Origin: Carboxylicivirga sp. | GTDB lineage: Bacteria > Bacteroidota > Bacteroidia > Bacteroidales > Marinilabiliaceae | NCBI GenBank assembly: GCA_025210475.1 | Contig: JAOARW010000029.1 | Span: forward strand, 41,872-105,871 | DNA: 64,000 nucleotides | Reading direction: 5' to 3' | In this document: one piece after another, positions 50,497 to 58,866 of the stretch | How the letters are laid out: every line of letters starts with the position of its first letter | Numbering within the stretch: position 1 is the first letter of the stretch | The notes under the pieces: model-generated | Seen by the model: only the letters and a program-made list of their open reading frames with translations | Database searches by the model: none | What the model was told of the DNA's origin: nothing | Translations under genes and position numbers: made by a program

Positions 50497-52518
50497 TTAG
50501 TCATAAAAATTCCAGGAAACACCAAACTTCAGATTACGCGGATTGCCCGGGTATTGATAGCTTGAATAGTAAGGCTCGTCAGGATATCCCTGGTTCACAT
50601 GATCGTATTTGATATAGATACGGGCACGTTTTAATTGCAGGTTAATAAAGGCATCAACAAAAGGGTAGTTGCCAACCTTTTTATCTTGCTGATTAACAAA
50701 AATTCCCGTTGCCGGCATGTATTTAGGTGCGTAATATTCGGTGTTGTACCTTAGGTCGAAACCAATCTGAAAATGTAAAACCTGGAACAGGGTATTTTCA
50801 TAGAAAGTGGAATTGTAAAGGGCTAACAAAGGAACAGGAATGTATTTCTCGTCACTTGTGTATTGTAAAATGGCATCGTTAACACTGTGTATGCGACCCA
50901 GGATAAAGTGCTTCTTAAGCCTGATGTTCATTACCTGCAATACGGCGCTGGTTTGATCTGGTAAGCCGTTGTTTTGCCAGTAAATGTGTTCATTTATCAG
51001 GTTAATGCCTCCGCTTAATTCAAAGCGTCGTGTAGGAATGCGCATGCCTCCTCGGATACGAATGCTTTTGGTCTGATTAAAATCCTCATCCCATTGAAAG
51101 TGATTGGAGTTATACTGGTTCTCAAATAATTCGGGTTGCTGGAAATAAATGCCTCCATTGGCAAATAATCCGGCCGTATCTCTACCAACGCGAAACTGAG
51201 AGTTAAGGCTTCCGGTTATCTCTGAGTCACCTGTTCGGTAGCCCTGGAAATATAACTTGGCTCCGGCGTTCCACCAGAAATTTTCTCCCAGGTTCTTGAA
51301 TATCTGACCCCCAATGGCCGTGTTGATCAAAGAAGTGTCGCGTGTATGATATTGATATGATTTATTGCCATCATCATCTTTCAGCTCTTTTATTTTACCC
51401 GGGTATTTATAGAGCATTACTTCATTGGTGATATAAGCTCGAAGCCCGAATTTTAATAATGAGTTGGCCTCTTCGTTAAATTTAATCTGGAATGTATTGG
51501 TTATTTGCTGGAATGATGTACTATCGCGGGTTTGAATGGTATCTATGGGTGATTCACTATAGAATGGGTTATCTGCTTCTGTGTAAGTAGGTAAGTTGTT
51601 GATGCTGTAAAGGCGCTCTCCTTGTTCGTATTTTAAAGTGTGATAAACGGTACTGACCGGCAGCTGCGTTACAGTTGAATCCTTTCCTTTTACATCAATG
51701 TTACCAATGGATAAAGAGTGGTTGTAAAAGAATTGTAAATGATCGATGTTGTTATTAGCGTCACTGGCCGAACTGTTACCCGCAAAATTCATGGGAACTT
51801 CTGATGGATCCAGTTTGTGAAAATCAATATCGGGATTATTGTTCTTTATACCACCATTTTCCTGATTTTCAATTTTGGTGTAAACGAATGCCGTATGCAT
51901 GTTGTAACGCTTACCATTGTAACTGCTCCAAAATTTGAAATTCTGATTTTCGGCTTTTTGACCCTGATATTGTCCGATTGATGAACTTAGGTGATACGAC
52001 AAACCAACATTGGTGGCTTTATTTACATTCTGTGTGTAAAGTGCTGTAATATACTCTTCCGATTGCCTTTTGGGCGATCCGAAATGGTAGGTCACATTTA
52101 CATAGGGGGTTTTTGTATTGTAATAATTGAGCTCATGCGGATGAGGAATATAAGCCAGCAGGGAGTTATAAAAGATGTTTCCGTAGTAGCGCTGCTGCTC
52201 ATCAAAAATCATCGATTGGTAGGCCGAACCTAAATTGCCCAGATAGTTTTGAGCAATACTTTCCTTGAATATTGGATTGAAAACCTGATAACCGGTTGAT
52301 AAGGTATCAACAGCCACCGTATCGCTAAACGTAAAATGGTCGGTTAAACGCCAGGCACGCACATCAGGCGGAATGCTTTCTGTTTTGGCTCCTTCTTCTT
52401 CGCCTTGTGATTGATCCATCTGGCCCGGACCGCCCATGGTACGCTGAGCAACAAGCGCCGAAGACAGACTTAAACTTATTAATAGGGTAGTAAGGTATTT
52501 GTTGAAAATGACTTTCAT
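50497..52518 (-). CDS. Putative porin (Porin_10-like)
   Basis: A 673-residue outer-membrane barrel. Signal peptide about 1-24 (LSLSSALVAQ). A low-complexity stretch (GGPGQMDQSQGEEEGAK) precedes DVRAWRLTDHFTFSDTV, and the remainder is beta-barrel, with HPHELNYYNTKTPYVNVTYH and a terminal LKFGVSWNFYD strand. This matches the Bacteroidota 'putative porin' family. A TATATTTG -7 box is at 52592-52585, giving a leader of about 60 nt. Substrate unknown. Confidence 0.88.
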   Translation of the reverse strand: MKVIFNKYLTTLLISLSLSSALVAQRTMGGPGQMDQSQGEEEGAKTESIPPDVRAWRLTDHFTFSDTVAVDTLSTGYQVFNPIFKESIAQNYLGNLGSAYQSMIFDEQQRYYGNIFYNSLLAYIPHPHELNYYNTKTPYVNVTYHFGSPKRQSEEYITALYTQNVNKATNVGLSYHLSSSIGQYQGQKAENQNFKFWSSYNGKRYNMHTAFVYTKIENQENGGIKNNNPDIDFHKLDPSEVPMNFAGNSSASDANNNIDHLQFFYNHSLSIGNIDVKGKDSTVTQLPVSTVYHTLKYEQGERLYSINNLPTYTEADNPFYSESPIDTIQTRDSTSFQQITNTFQIKFNEEANSLLKFGLRAYITNEVMLYKYPGKIKELKDDDGNKSYQYHTRDTSLINTAIGGQIFKNLGENFWWNAGAKLYFQGYRTGDSEITGSLNSQFRVGRDTAGLFANGGIYFQQPELFENQYNSNHFQWDEDFNQTKSIRIRGGMRIPTRRFELSGGINLINEHIYWQNNGLPDQTSAVLQVMNIRLKKHFILGRIHSVNDAILQYTSDEKYIPVPLLALYNSTFYENTLFQVLHFQIGFDLRYNTEYYAPKYMPATGIFVNQQDKKVGNYPFVDAFINLQLKRARIYIKYDHVNQGYPDEPYYSSYQYPGNPRNLKFGVSWNFYD

Positions 52519-52668
52519 GTTGTATGAAGCAAGTGGTTGAGTTGTTTTTTTGTTTCGGGTTCACCTCAATTATTGAACCAAAAGCAAATATAGCCAAAAA
52601 GTTTTCAAAAAAATGGCATTAGCCAGGAGCTGAAGATAACAAAGAAGCGGTCTGAAAACGGAGAAAGT

Positions 52669-52744
52669 TCATTGAGCGGAGTCGGGATGAAAAATAATTG
52701 ACCTTGATAATCAAGTGTTAATCACATCGACCCCGCTCAGTGAA
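52669..52744. repeat. Inverted repeat with CGACTCCGCTCAG-type ends
   Basis: TTCATTGAGCGGAGTCGG (from 52669) is matched by the inverse CATCGACCCCGCTCAGTGAA (52725-52744); the centre holds TTGATAATCAA. Copies of the same core are found in the array at 54283-54485 and a relative at 55556-55579. Confidence 0.65.
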
Positions 52745-52780
52745 AGTATATTATAAGCTTACGAAGAAACTCCGTTACTT

Positions 52781-54085
52781 TTATTTTTTCCTCAATACGA
52801 TGTTGACCTGAACACCGTTAAAGTTCCAGTGTTCCCTGATTTTGTTTTCCAGGAAGCGTTTGTAAGGATCTTTAATATACTGTGGCAGGTTGCAGAAGAA
52901 CGCAAAAGTTGGTGAATGCGTTGGCAACTGCGTTACATATTTAATCTTAATGAATTTACCTTTTGTTGATGGTGGTGGAAACTTATCAATAAGCGGCAAT
53001 AAGGTTTCGTTCAACTTCGAGGTTGTAATCTTCGTTTCTTTGTTTTCGTATACCTGCAAGGCCTCTTCGATGGCGCGGTGGATGCGCTGCTTGGTAGTAG
53101 CCGAGGTAAATACAATCGGAAAATCGGTGTAAGGTGCCATGGCTTCGCGCACCATTGTTTCAAACTTCTTAACCGTGTGGGTATCTTTTTCAATTAAATC
53201 CCACTTGTTAACCAATACCACAATACCTTTTTTGTTGCGCTGAATCAGGTTGAAAATTTTCTGATCCTGAGCTTCAAAACCACGGGTGGCATCAATCATC
53301 AACATACAAACATCTGAGTTCTCGATGGCGCGAACCGCTCGCATCACTGAGTAAAATTCCAGATCCTCGTTTACCTTCGATTTTTTGCGTAGTCCGGCAG
53401 TGTCCACCAGGTAAAAGTCGTGACCGAATTTATTGTAGCGCGTAAAAATAGAATCGCGCGTAGTACCCGAAATAGGGGTTACAATGTTGCGCTCTTCGCC
53501 AATAAAAGCATTGATAATGGATGATTTACCGGCATTGGGACGACCTACAATGGTAAACTTCGGCAAGTCCAGTTCCTGCTCGTTTTCATCTTTAGGGAAC
53601 ATCTTCACCAGCTGATCAAGAAAATCACCTGTTCCGGCGCCATTGATGGCCGAGATAGGGAAGAGGTGCTCCAACCCTAAAGCATAAAAATAGCTCGATT
53701 CGGTAATGCGCTCATTGTTATCCACCTTATTAACCACGGTTAATACCGGCTTTTGCGAGCGACGCAGCAAATCGGCTACACCTTCGTCGTAGTCGGTAAT
53801 ACCGGTGGTAACATCAACCACAAACACCACAATATCGGCTTCTTCGATCGCGATAATTACCTGTCGGCGGATGGCCTCTTCAAATATATCATCGGAATTG
53901 GTTGCATAACCTCCGGTGTCGATCACCGAAAAATCAACGCCATTCCAAAAGGCTTTACCATAAAGACGATCGCGGGTTACTCCGGCCTCTTCATTGACAA
54001 TTGCCTGACGGGTTCCTGTTAATCGGTTAAAAAGCGTTGACTTACCTACATTGGGGCGGCCAACTATTGCAACTATATTTCCCAT
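52781..54085 (-). CDS. der: Ribosome-associated GTPase Der (EngA)
   Basis: Essential GTPase of 50S maturation, with two G domains in tandem and a KH-like C-terminal domain. G1 motifs: [12 protein letters not shown] (about residue 10) and [12 protein letters not shown] (about 182). DTGGY and DTAGLRKK are the switch II motifs, NKVD and NKWD the base motifs. From ATG 54085 it has 434 residues, the usual length; an upstream extension to 54145 is not family-like. The other GTPase, era, is upstream on the same strand beyond a repeat array. Confidence 0.97.
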   Translation of the reverse strand: MGNIVAIVGRPNVGKSTLFNRLTGTRQAIVNEEAGVTRDRLYGKAFWNGVDFSVIDTGGYATNSDDIFEEAIRRQVIIAIEEADIVVFVVDVTTGITDYDEGVADLLRRSQKPVLTVVNKVDNNERITESSYFYALGLEHLFPISAINGAGTGDFLDQLVKMFPKDENEQELDLPKFTIVGRPNAGKSSIINAFIGEERNIVTPISGTTRDSIFTRYNKFGHDFYLVDTAGLRKKSKVNEDLEFYSVMRAVRAIENSDVCMLMIDATRGFEAQDQKIFNLIQRNKKGIVVLVNKWDLIEKDTHTVKKFETMVREAMAPYTDFPIVFTSATTKQRIHRAIEEALQVYENKETKITTSKLNETLLPLIDKFPPPSTKGKFIKIKYVTQLPTHSPTFAFFCNLPQYIKDPYKRFLENKIREHWNFNGVQVNIVLRKK

Positions 54086-54145
54086 GATGATTCTTCTTTT
54101 TGTATTCGGGGCGGCAAAGGTAATTAAACTACTGCTATACACCAA

Positions 54146-54494
54146 TTTTAATTATACCCTCTGTCCTCCGATCTATATCTTTCTTTCTATTGCGTGGCTT
54201 CTGACTTTGGCTCTATTAGCTTTCTTCTATTTGATCGTTGCTTAGTTCGACTTGCTTGGAGCTTACTTCGACTTCGTTGGAGCTTACTTCGACTTCGCTC
54301 AGCAAGCGACTTCCGTCCCCAGTCTTCGGTCTTCCAACCTTGGTCTGTTTTTCGATCTTATTTTTACTTACTTCGACTCCGCTCAGTAAGCAACTTCAGT
54401 CTTTCGTCTTCAATCCTCCGTCTGTTTTCTTCTATTTCGTCTTTGCTTACTTCGACTCCGCTCAGCAAGCGACTTCCGTCCTTGGTCTTTTCCT
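54146..54494. repeat. Repeat array between der and era
   Basis: No gene in this stretch. Three consecutive 21-bp units start at 54241, 54262 and 54283 (each like CTTACTTCGACTTCGTTGGA). Then a larger unit with TTACTTCGACT.CGCTCAG.AAGC.ACTTC repeats at 54284, 54368 and 54447 (spacings 84 and 79 bp). CTTAC / GTAAG arms around each core can form hairpins. The core CGACTCCGCTCAG is shared with the inverted repeat at 52669. Short open frames here are without support. Confidence 0.7.
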
Positions 54495-55379
54495 CTACTT
54501 CAACTCGTAACCATGGCCACGCAGGAAGTTATCCTTATCGCGCCAGTCTTTACTTACCTTTACATAGGTGGTTAGGTTCACTTTTTTCTTAAAGAAAGCT
54601 TCCATATCTTTACGGGCTTCGATGCCCACCCATTTAAGCTTCACACCTTTGTGGCCGATGATAATGCCTTTTTGCGATTCGCGGGCCACGTGTATAATGG
54701 CTCTTATTTCGATGCGATCCTTCGATTCTTTAAATTCTTCCACCTCTACCTCTACCGAGTAGGGGATTTCTTTCTTGTATTGCACCAATATTTTTTCGCG
54801 GATTATTTCGGTTACAAAAAAGCGCTCCGACTTATCGGTGATGGATTCTTTATCGAAATAGGGTGGTGAATCGGGCAATAACTCGATGATGCGGTCAAAC
54901 AGGTTTTGCACATTAAACTTATGCAGGGCCGACATGGGGTACACCTCGGCATTGGGCAATTGCTGTTTCCAGAAATCCATGATATCATCCAGCTTGCTTT
55001 GGTCAATCAGGTCGATCTTATTGATCACTAACAACACCGGAATATCTGTTTTCTGAACCGAGCTCAGGAAATCATCATTCTTATCCGGTTTTTCAAACGT
55101 ATCGGTCACATAAAGAATTATGTCGGCATCGGTTAAAGCCGACTTGGAGAACTTCAACATCGACTCCTGCAGCTTGTAATTAGGTTTTAATACCCCCGGC
55201 GTATCCGAAAATACAATTTGGTATTCGGGTTTATTAACAATGCCAAATATACGGTGGCGGGTGGTTTGTGCTTTCGAGGTGATAATCGATAAACGTTCGC
55301 CCACTAACTCGTTGGATAAGGTTGACTTACCCACGTTAGGATTACCTACAATATTTACAAAGCCTGCTTTATGTGTCAT
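54495..55379 (-). CDS. era: GTPase Era
   Basis: Essential GTPase that helps mature the 30S subunit by binding the 3' end of 16S rRNA. G domain with [20 protein letters not shown] and NKIDLID; effector region QTTRHRIFG. The C-terminal KH domain has IIGHKGVKLKWVGIEARKD. 294 residues, complete. The 16 codons at the end are near the repeat array, but the reading matches the family to the end (DNFLRGHGYELK). Confidence 0.97.
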   Translation of the reverse strand: MTHKAGFVNIVGNPNVGKSTLSNELVGERLSIITSKAQTTRHRIFGIVNKPEYQIVFSDTPGVLKPNYKLQESMLKFSKSALTDADIILYVTDTFEKPDKNDDFLSSVQKTDIPVLLVINKIDLIDQSKLDDIMDFWKQQLPNAEVYPMSALHKFNVQNLFDRIIELLPDSPPYFDKESITDKSERFFVTEIIREKILVQYKKEIPYSVEVEVEEFKESKDRIEIRAIIHVARESQKGIIIGHKGVKLKWVGIEARKDMEAFFKKKVNLTTYVKVSKDWRDKDNFLRGHGYELK

Positions 55380-55709
55380 AGTTGTTTTGATTTCTGCCGC
55401 GAAGATACGATTAAAAACTTAGAGAAGAGACAGGAGGGTATAGTTTAGGCTTTTTTGAGCGTGCCAGATCTTTGACGAAAGATATTAAGAACTCAGAAAT
55501 GAGTGGGCCTTCAATCTACACGGTGTAAGTTGTGCATGATATTAAAAACGACCTGTTCATCGAGTGCCGTCGAGATGAAAATTCTATAAGCACCACTATT
55601 TATAAATAGGCACAGTAATAATTAATTGTAGGAAGCAATTATCCTGATCAATTCGATTTCAAAAATTAAACAACCGGAATTCTCGGGTTTAATTTAACAG
55701 CTCTTATTA
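55380..55709. other. Intergenic stretch upstream of era
   Basis: No gene seen. It contains a small hairpin TTCATC...GATGAA at 55556-55579, a relative of the repeat at 52669, and AT-rich sequence. A CACTATTTATAAATAGGCAC dyad at 55591-55610 (CTATTTATAAATAG) is perfect but unassigned. Confidence 0.4.
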
Positions 55710-55940
55710 CTCCCAATTGGGTGAATATATGCCCCAATACACCAGAAAAACGCCCCAATGGTATTTAAAACAACCCCAATGCCCCGGGAATATTCCCCAA
55801 TCAAACGAAAATATGCCCCATTGGTGTAAGAATTGATACAGGAAGGGCTAAAAAAGCCATAGGACAGCTAGAAAACAGCACAGGAGACTATGATATTGAT
55901 GCAGGAAAGCCTGAGTATGCCACATGAAAGGGAAAAAAAT
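55710..55940 (+). repeat. Third array: 11 tandem 21-bp units, two sub-families
   Basis: Units start at 55710, 55731, 55752, 55773, 55794, 55815, 55836, 55857, 55878, 55899 and 55920 with no slip. Units 1-6 start with xCCCCAAT or a near form; units 7-11 carry ACAGGA or ATAGGA at the same phase and AAAA or ATAT near the end. The frame that reads the unit as seven codons is broken by several stops, so it is not a gene now. Confidence 0.75.
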
Positions 55941-56163
55941 ACCCAAGGGTTGAATTATTGGCATAGACGTGCGAAATCTCCAGGTATTTTAAAATGTTTT
56001 ATCAACATAATGATGTGTTAATGAAAATTAATGATAAATTGCATGCACTTAAGCGACATTGGATTGTGGGGTTGGGGTTAAGTGAAAATACACGGTGATA
56101 TAAAGCGGGTATAAGTACCTTTTATATTGAGTAGTTACAAGCCATTAGAAAAAACAAACATTT
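55941..56163 (+). other. Stretch between the 21-bp array and the SIR2 gene
   Basis: AT-rich, no gene or clear promoter. A short GGTGATATAAAGC at 56093 faintly recalls the ATAAAGC of the palindromes behind the following genes, but is not a full copy. Confidence 0.3.
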
Positions 56164-57039
56164 ATGAATAAAGTTTTACTTATTGGAAATGATATAAACA
56201 ACATTAATAATTCTACAAGCTGGGAAGATTTACTTAAACGAATTGTAAAAATTAGCGGAAACAATATTAATGTTTCGACTGAAAAGCCATTTCCACTTCT
56301 TTATGAAGAAATATATCTAAAAGCTCTGAAATCTAGCAATATTGATGAAGACGAACTTAAATCACAGATTGCAGATATAATTGGAGAGATTGAGCCTAAT
56401 GAGATTCATGATGCATTATTAAACTTAGACGTGAAAGATTATGTCACAACTAATTATGACTATGTTTTACAGAAAAGATTATTAGGAAATCAGAAGACAG
56501 ACATTCTTAAAAATAAGGGTGTGATAAGAGAGACTAAATACAGTGTGTACAGACATAATCGAATAGAAGATAAAAGATTTTGGCATGTTCACGGAGAGAT
56601 TAATGTTCCTAAAAGCATAACTTTAGGATTTGAACATTATGGCGGACAGTTACAACAGTTTAGAAATTATACAGTTTCTGGCACTAGTTATAAGAGTAAA
56701 AAGACAAGCCCTTTATCACTTCATAAGAGATTAAAAGAAAATATTGTAACTAATGAATCATGGATTGACTTCTTCTTCAAAGACGAAATTCATATTTTAG
56801 GGTTAAAGCTAGGATATGTTGAAACGGACTTGTGGTGGTTGCTGACAAATAGAGCAAGGTTTCAATTGGAAAAATTAAGTCAGCACAATAGCCGAATAAT
56901 TTACTATTGCCCAGAAAAATATAAGGACGAACATAAGACTTCCATTATGGAGGCTAATAATATTGAAGTGAAATTCATCAAGTTAGAAGGGAAGAAATTT
57001 TATAAAGAATCAATAAAAATGATAAAGAACGGCTTGTGA
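56164..57039 (+). CDS. Short SIR2-like domain protein (possible defence effector)
   Basis: A 291-residue cytoplasmic protein of the SIR2-like group (NAD-processing Rossmann fold). Seen: an N-terminal LLIGNDINNINNSTSWEDLL in place of the GAG nucleotide loop, TTNYDY (residues 95-100) matching the family's T-x-N-x-D, and WHVHGE (His143 a likely catalytic base), then HILGLKLGYVETDLWWLL near 220-237. Related SIR2-like proteins deplete NAD during phage infection. No second gene of a known defence system is next to it: the two genes behind are lipoproteins. AT-rich and heading a cassette-like series; transfer is likely. Function is inference from family. Confidence 0.8.
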   Translation: MNKVLLIGNDINNINNSTSWEDLLKRIVKISGNNINVSTEKPFPLLYEEIYLKALKSSNIDEDELKSQIADIIGEIEPNEIHDALLNLDVKDYVTTNYDYVLQKRLLGNQKTDILKNKGVIRETKYSVYRHNRIEDKRFWHVHGEINVPKSITLGFEHYGGQLQQFRNYTVSGTSYKSKKTSPLSLHKRLKENIVTNESWIDFFFKDEIHILGLKLGYVETDLWWLLTNRARFQLEKLSQHNSRIIYYCPEKYKDEHKTSIMEANNIEVKFIKLEGKKFYKESIKMIKNGL

Positions 57040-57112
57040 CAATGGCTCATAAAGCATAGCTTACCGCAGGCGCAACACAAGCCAACGCTTTATAGGCGCA
57101 TCCGTTAACAAC
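57033..57112 (+). repeat. Post-gene palindrome 1 (attC-like)
   Basis: Starts inside the SIR2 stop region. ATAAAGC (57049-57055) pairs with GCTTTAT (57087-57093); outer arms TTGTGACAATGG and CCGTTAACAACC are imperfect inverses. The core CAGGCGCAACACAAG is repeated at 57850. Confidence 0.65.
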
Positions 57113-57120
57113 CATTAATA

Positions 57121-57807
57121 ATGAGAAAAGCACTTTTTATAATAGCAATGATCACCTTAATTTCTTGTGAAACGAGAAAAGTGAAGTACTCTGGACTTAA
57201 TGATCTTGTTGTAGGTATTCAACAAATCGTGCTATATGAAAATGGGACATTCTATCTTGAATTAGGGGCTGGTGGTGTTGAAGGAAAATATCAGAAACAA
57301 AATGATACGGTATTTCTTGATTATCAAATTAAACCTGAAGGATGGCCGGATAAATTATTATTGACAGCAAGATATATTGAAACCATTCATGAAAAAGATC
57401 GCCGAAAAAATATTAAGATTGACAGAGCATTAGATAATTCAGAAATAACAATTCATGCAATGAACAAAATTGAAGAATTTAAGAAGAAGGAAAAATTTGG
57501 AGCAGATTCACAATTATCCTACACTGGAATTGCTGATTCAAACATGTTACCGATTCTGACTGAATTAATAAATAAATCAGCAGATGATTTTAAGGAAGTC
57601 GCATTGACTGACAAGCCAACAGAAAGTGAATATCAGAAGAAAATTAGAATTGGATTAAAACGGTTCTCAGAATTTTACAATGACATAGATACAGAAGACA
57701 GAGAACGTATTTGTTGCTATTATGAAGAGTTAATGGACATTGTTGGTCTTGAAAGTTCCGACGGACAATTAAATGTTTTTATGTACGGTTTTGACCCAAC
57801 AGAATAA
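57121..57807 (+). CDS. Lipoprotein with C-terminal DUF4844 domain
   Basis: A 228-residue lipoprotein (lipobox LISCETRK, Cys16). Residues about 25-130 are strands of unknown type (GLNDLVVGIQQIVLYENGTF, GGVEGKYQKQNDTVFLDYQI). The C-terminal 85 residues look like DUF4844: ADDFKEVALTDKPTESEYQK, then IDTEDRERICCYYEELMDIV and GQLNVFMYGFDP. I know this domain mainly as a stand-alone cytoplasmic protein, so its place on an exported lipoprotein is odd. Function unknown. Same strand and cassette-like setting as the SIR2 gene. Confidence 0.72.
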   Translation: MRKALFIIAMITLISCETRKVKYSGLNDLVVGIQQIVLYENGTFYLELGAGGVEGKYQKQNDTVFLDYQIKPEGWPDKLLLTARYIETIHEKDRRKNIKIDRALDNSEITIHAMNKIEEFKKKEKFGADSQLSYTGIADSNMLPILTELINKSADDFKEVALTDKPTESEYQKKIRIGLKRFSEFYNDIDTEDRERICCYYEELMDIVGLESSDGQLNVFMYGFDPTE

Positions 57808-57810
57808 AAA

Positions 57811-57894
57811 ACGGTTGTCAATAATGGATAATAAAGCATAGGCTTTCTTCAGGCGCAACACAAGGCAACGCTTCATAACCGAGTCGTTGCGCCA
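57811..57894 (+). repeat. Post-gene palindrome 2 (attC-like)
   Basis: ATAAAGC (57831-57837) faces GCTTCAT (57870-57876). About 60 bp align with palindrome 1, including ATAAAGCATAG and CAGGCGCAACACAAG.CAACGCTT. Ends CGTTGCGCC shortly before the next ATG. Confidence 0.65.
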
Positions 57895-57903
57895 CATTAA
57901 AAT

Positions 57904-58749
57904 ATGATAGCAATGAGACAAAATATAGTATTTATAATTTTCTTGATATTAGGCTTAATTTCATGTGAAAAAGATGAAACCTATCCTGAGATTAAATTGA
58001 GACTGCAAGGTGAAAGCCTTAAACTTGTTGAAGGTGCTAATGATGAATTAGAATTAAATGTAGAGTTATCCAATACATATAATTCAAATATTGTCTGTTA
58101 TATTGATTATGGAGATTACAATGGAGAATTAGCACAATCAATATTTTCAGACACGACAGAGAATTTAACATTACTGAATTTTAACGGAAAATATCATTTT
58201 GCAAAAATGATCAATGTAAATTCTGGCGAAAGAGAGAAAAGTATTAAACTAAGGTGTAAAGATAACAATTGGTATAGAGGTGGAGAGGATATTAAGTTGA
58301 GACTTTTAACAAGCAATAATAAAATATTAGTACATGATTCAATTGAAGTAGAGTTTGTGGAAAATGAACCTAAACCAATTATTGGATTCCTTTACAATTG
58401 GGATGGTGATACCGTTATGGTTAAGAATAAACTCACAGGAGGAGGTATTCCAATGACATTTGCATCGAATATAGGTATGCAATTTAAACCCAAAGTTTAT
58501 CTAAGTTTTAGTGGATCAGCAATTCGAGAAACTCATTACTCAGCTCCTGATTTTATCATACTTGAAAACAGCATAAGCTATAGTTTCTCGGATAACCCTT
58601 ATGTTTTCACAATTATTGCGTCCGCAAATTACCATCCTGAAAAAACAATTATAGTGACAATTGATTCGATTCAAAATGGAATTGTGGCTGATTACAAAAT
58701 AAATAGTCAAAACTTTGGTAATTTTTATAAAGTGAGAATCCGGGAATAA
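57904..58749 (+). CDS. Lipoprotein of unknown function (Calx-beta-like strands)
   Basis: A 281-residue lipoprotein (lipobox LGLISCEKD, Cys21 from the first ATG; a second ATG at 57913 is equally good). It is made of beta strands: LKLVEGANDELELNVELSNT resembles the start of a Calx-beta domain, and VNSGEREKSIKLRCKDNNWY plus IKLRLLTSNNKILVHDSIEV continue it. A second, unassigned beta region follows from about 155. No catalytic motif. It may be an extracellular adhesin or binding protein; this is only inference. A diverged third palindrome-like sequence follows. Confidence 0.7.
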   Translation: MIAMRQNIVFIIFLILGLISCEKDETYPEIKLRLQGESLKLVEGANDELELNVELSNTYNSNIVCYIDYGDYNGELAQSIFSDTTENLTLLNFNGKYHFAKMINVNSGEREKSIKLRCKDNNWYRGGEDIKLRLLTSNNKILVHDSIEVEFVENEPKPIIGFLYNWDGDTVMVKNKLTGGGIPMTFASNIGMQFKPKVYLSFSGSAIRETHYSAPDFIILENSISYSFSDNPYVFTIIASANYHPEKTIIVTIDSIQNGIVADYKINSQNFGNFYKVRIRE

Positions 58750-58845
58750 AGTAACGTGGCATACTACCGTAGTATAAAACAATAGGAGTTCGTTAATTGT
58801 CATACGCTTTATTTACACAACATTGTTTGCCATATGGTAAATGTT
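58750..58845 (+). repeat. Post-gene sequence 3, diverged relative of the palindromes
   Basis: Contains GTATAAAACAATAG and CATACGCTTTATTTACACAAC, lined up with ATAAAGCATAG and CAACGCTTTATAGGCGC of site 1, but the arms pair poorly. TGGCA and TGCCA mark its edges. Confidence 0.4.
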
Positions 58846-58866
58846 TAACCCAAAATCATATAAGCC

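Noticed and set aside
54194..54592. Open frames of 90 and 132 residues between der and era
   Set aside because: Low-complexity, made of the CGACT.CGCTCAG repeat and running into era on the other strand.
55710..55940. CRISPR array
   Set aside because: Units are 21 bp with no spacers of separate sequence, the repeats are degenerate throughout, and no cas gene is near.
56164..58845. A proven class 1-type integron
   Set aside because: No integrase or attI in the window, and the palindromes do not match the strict attC core; it is kept only as a cassette-like array.
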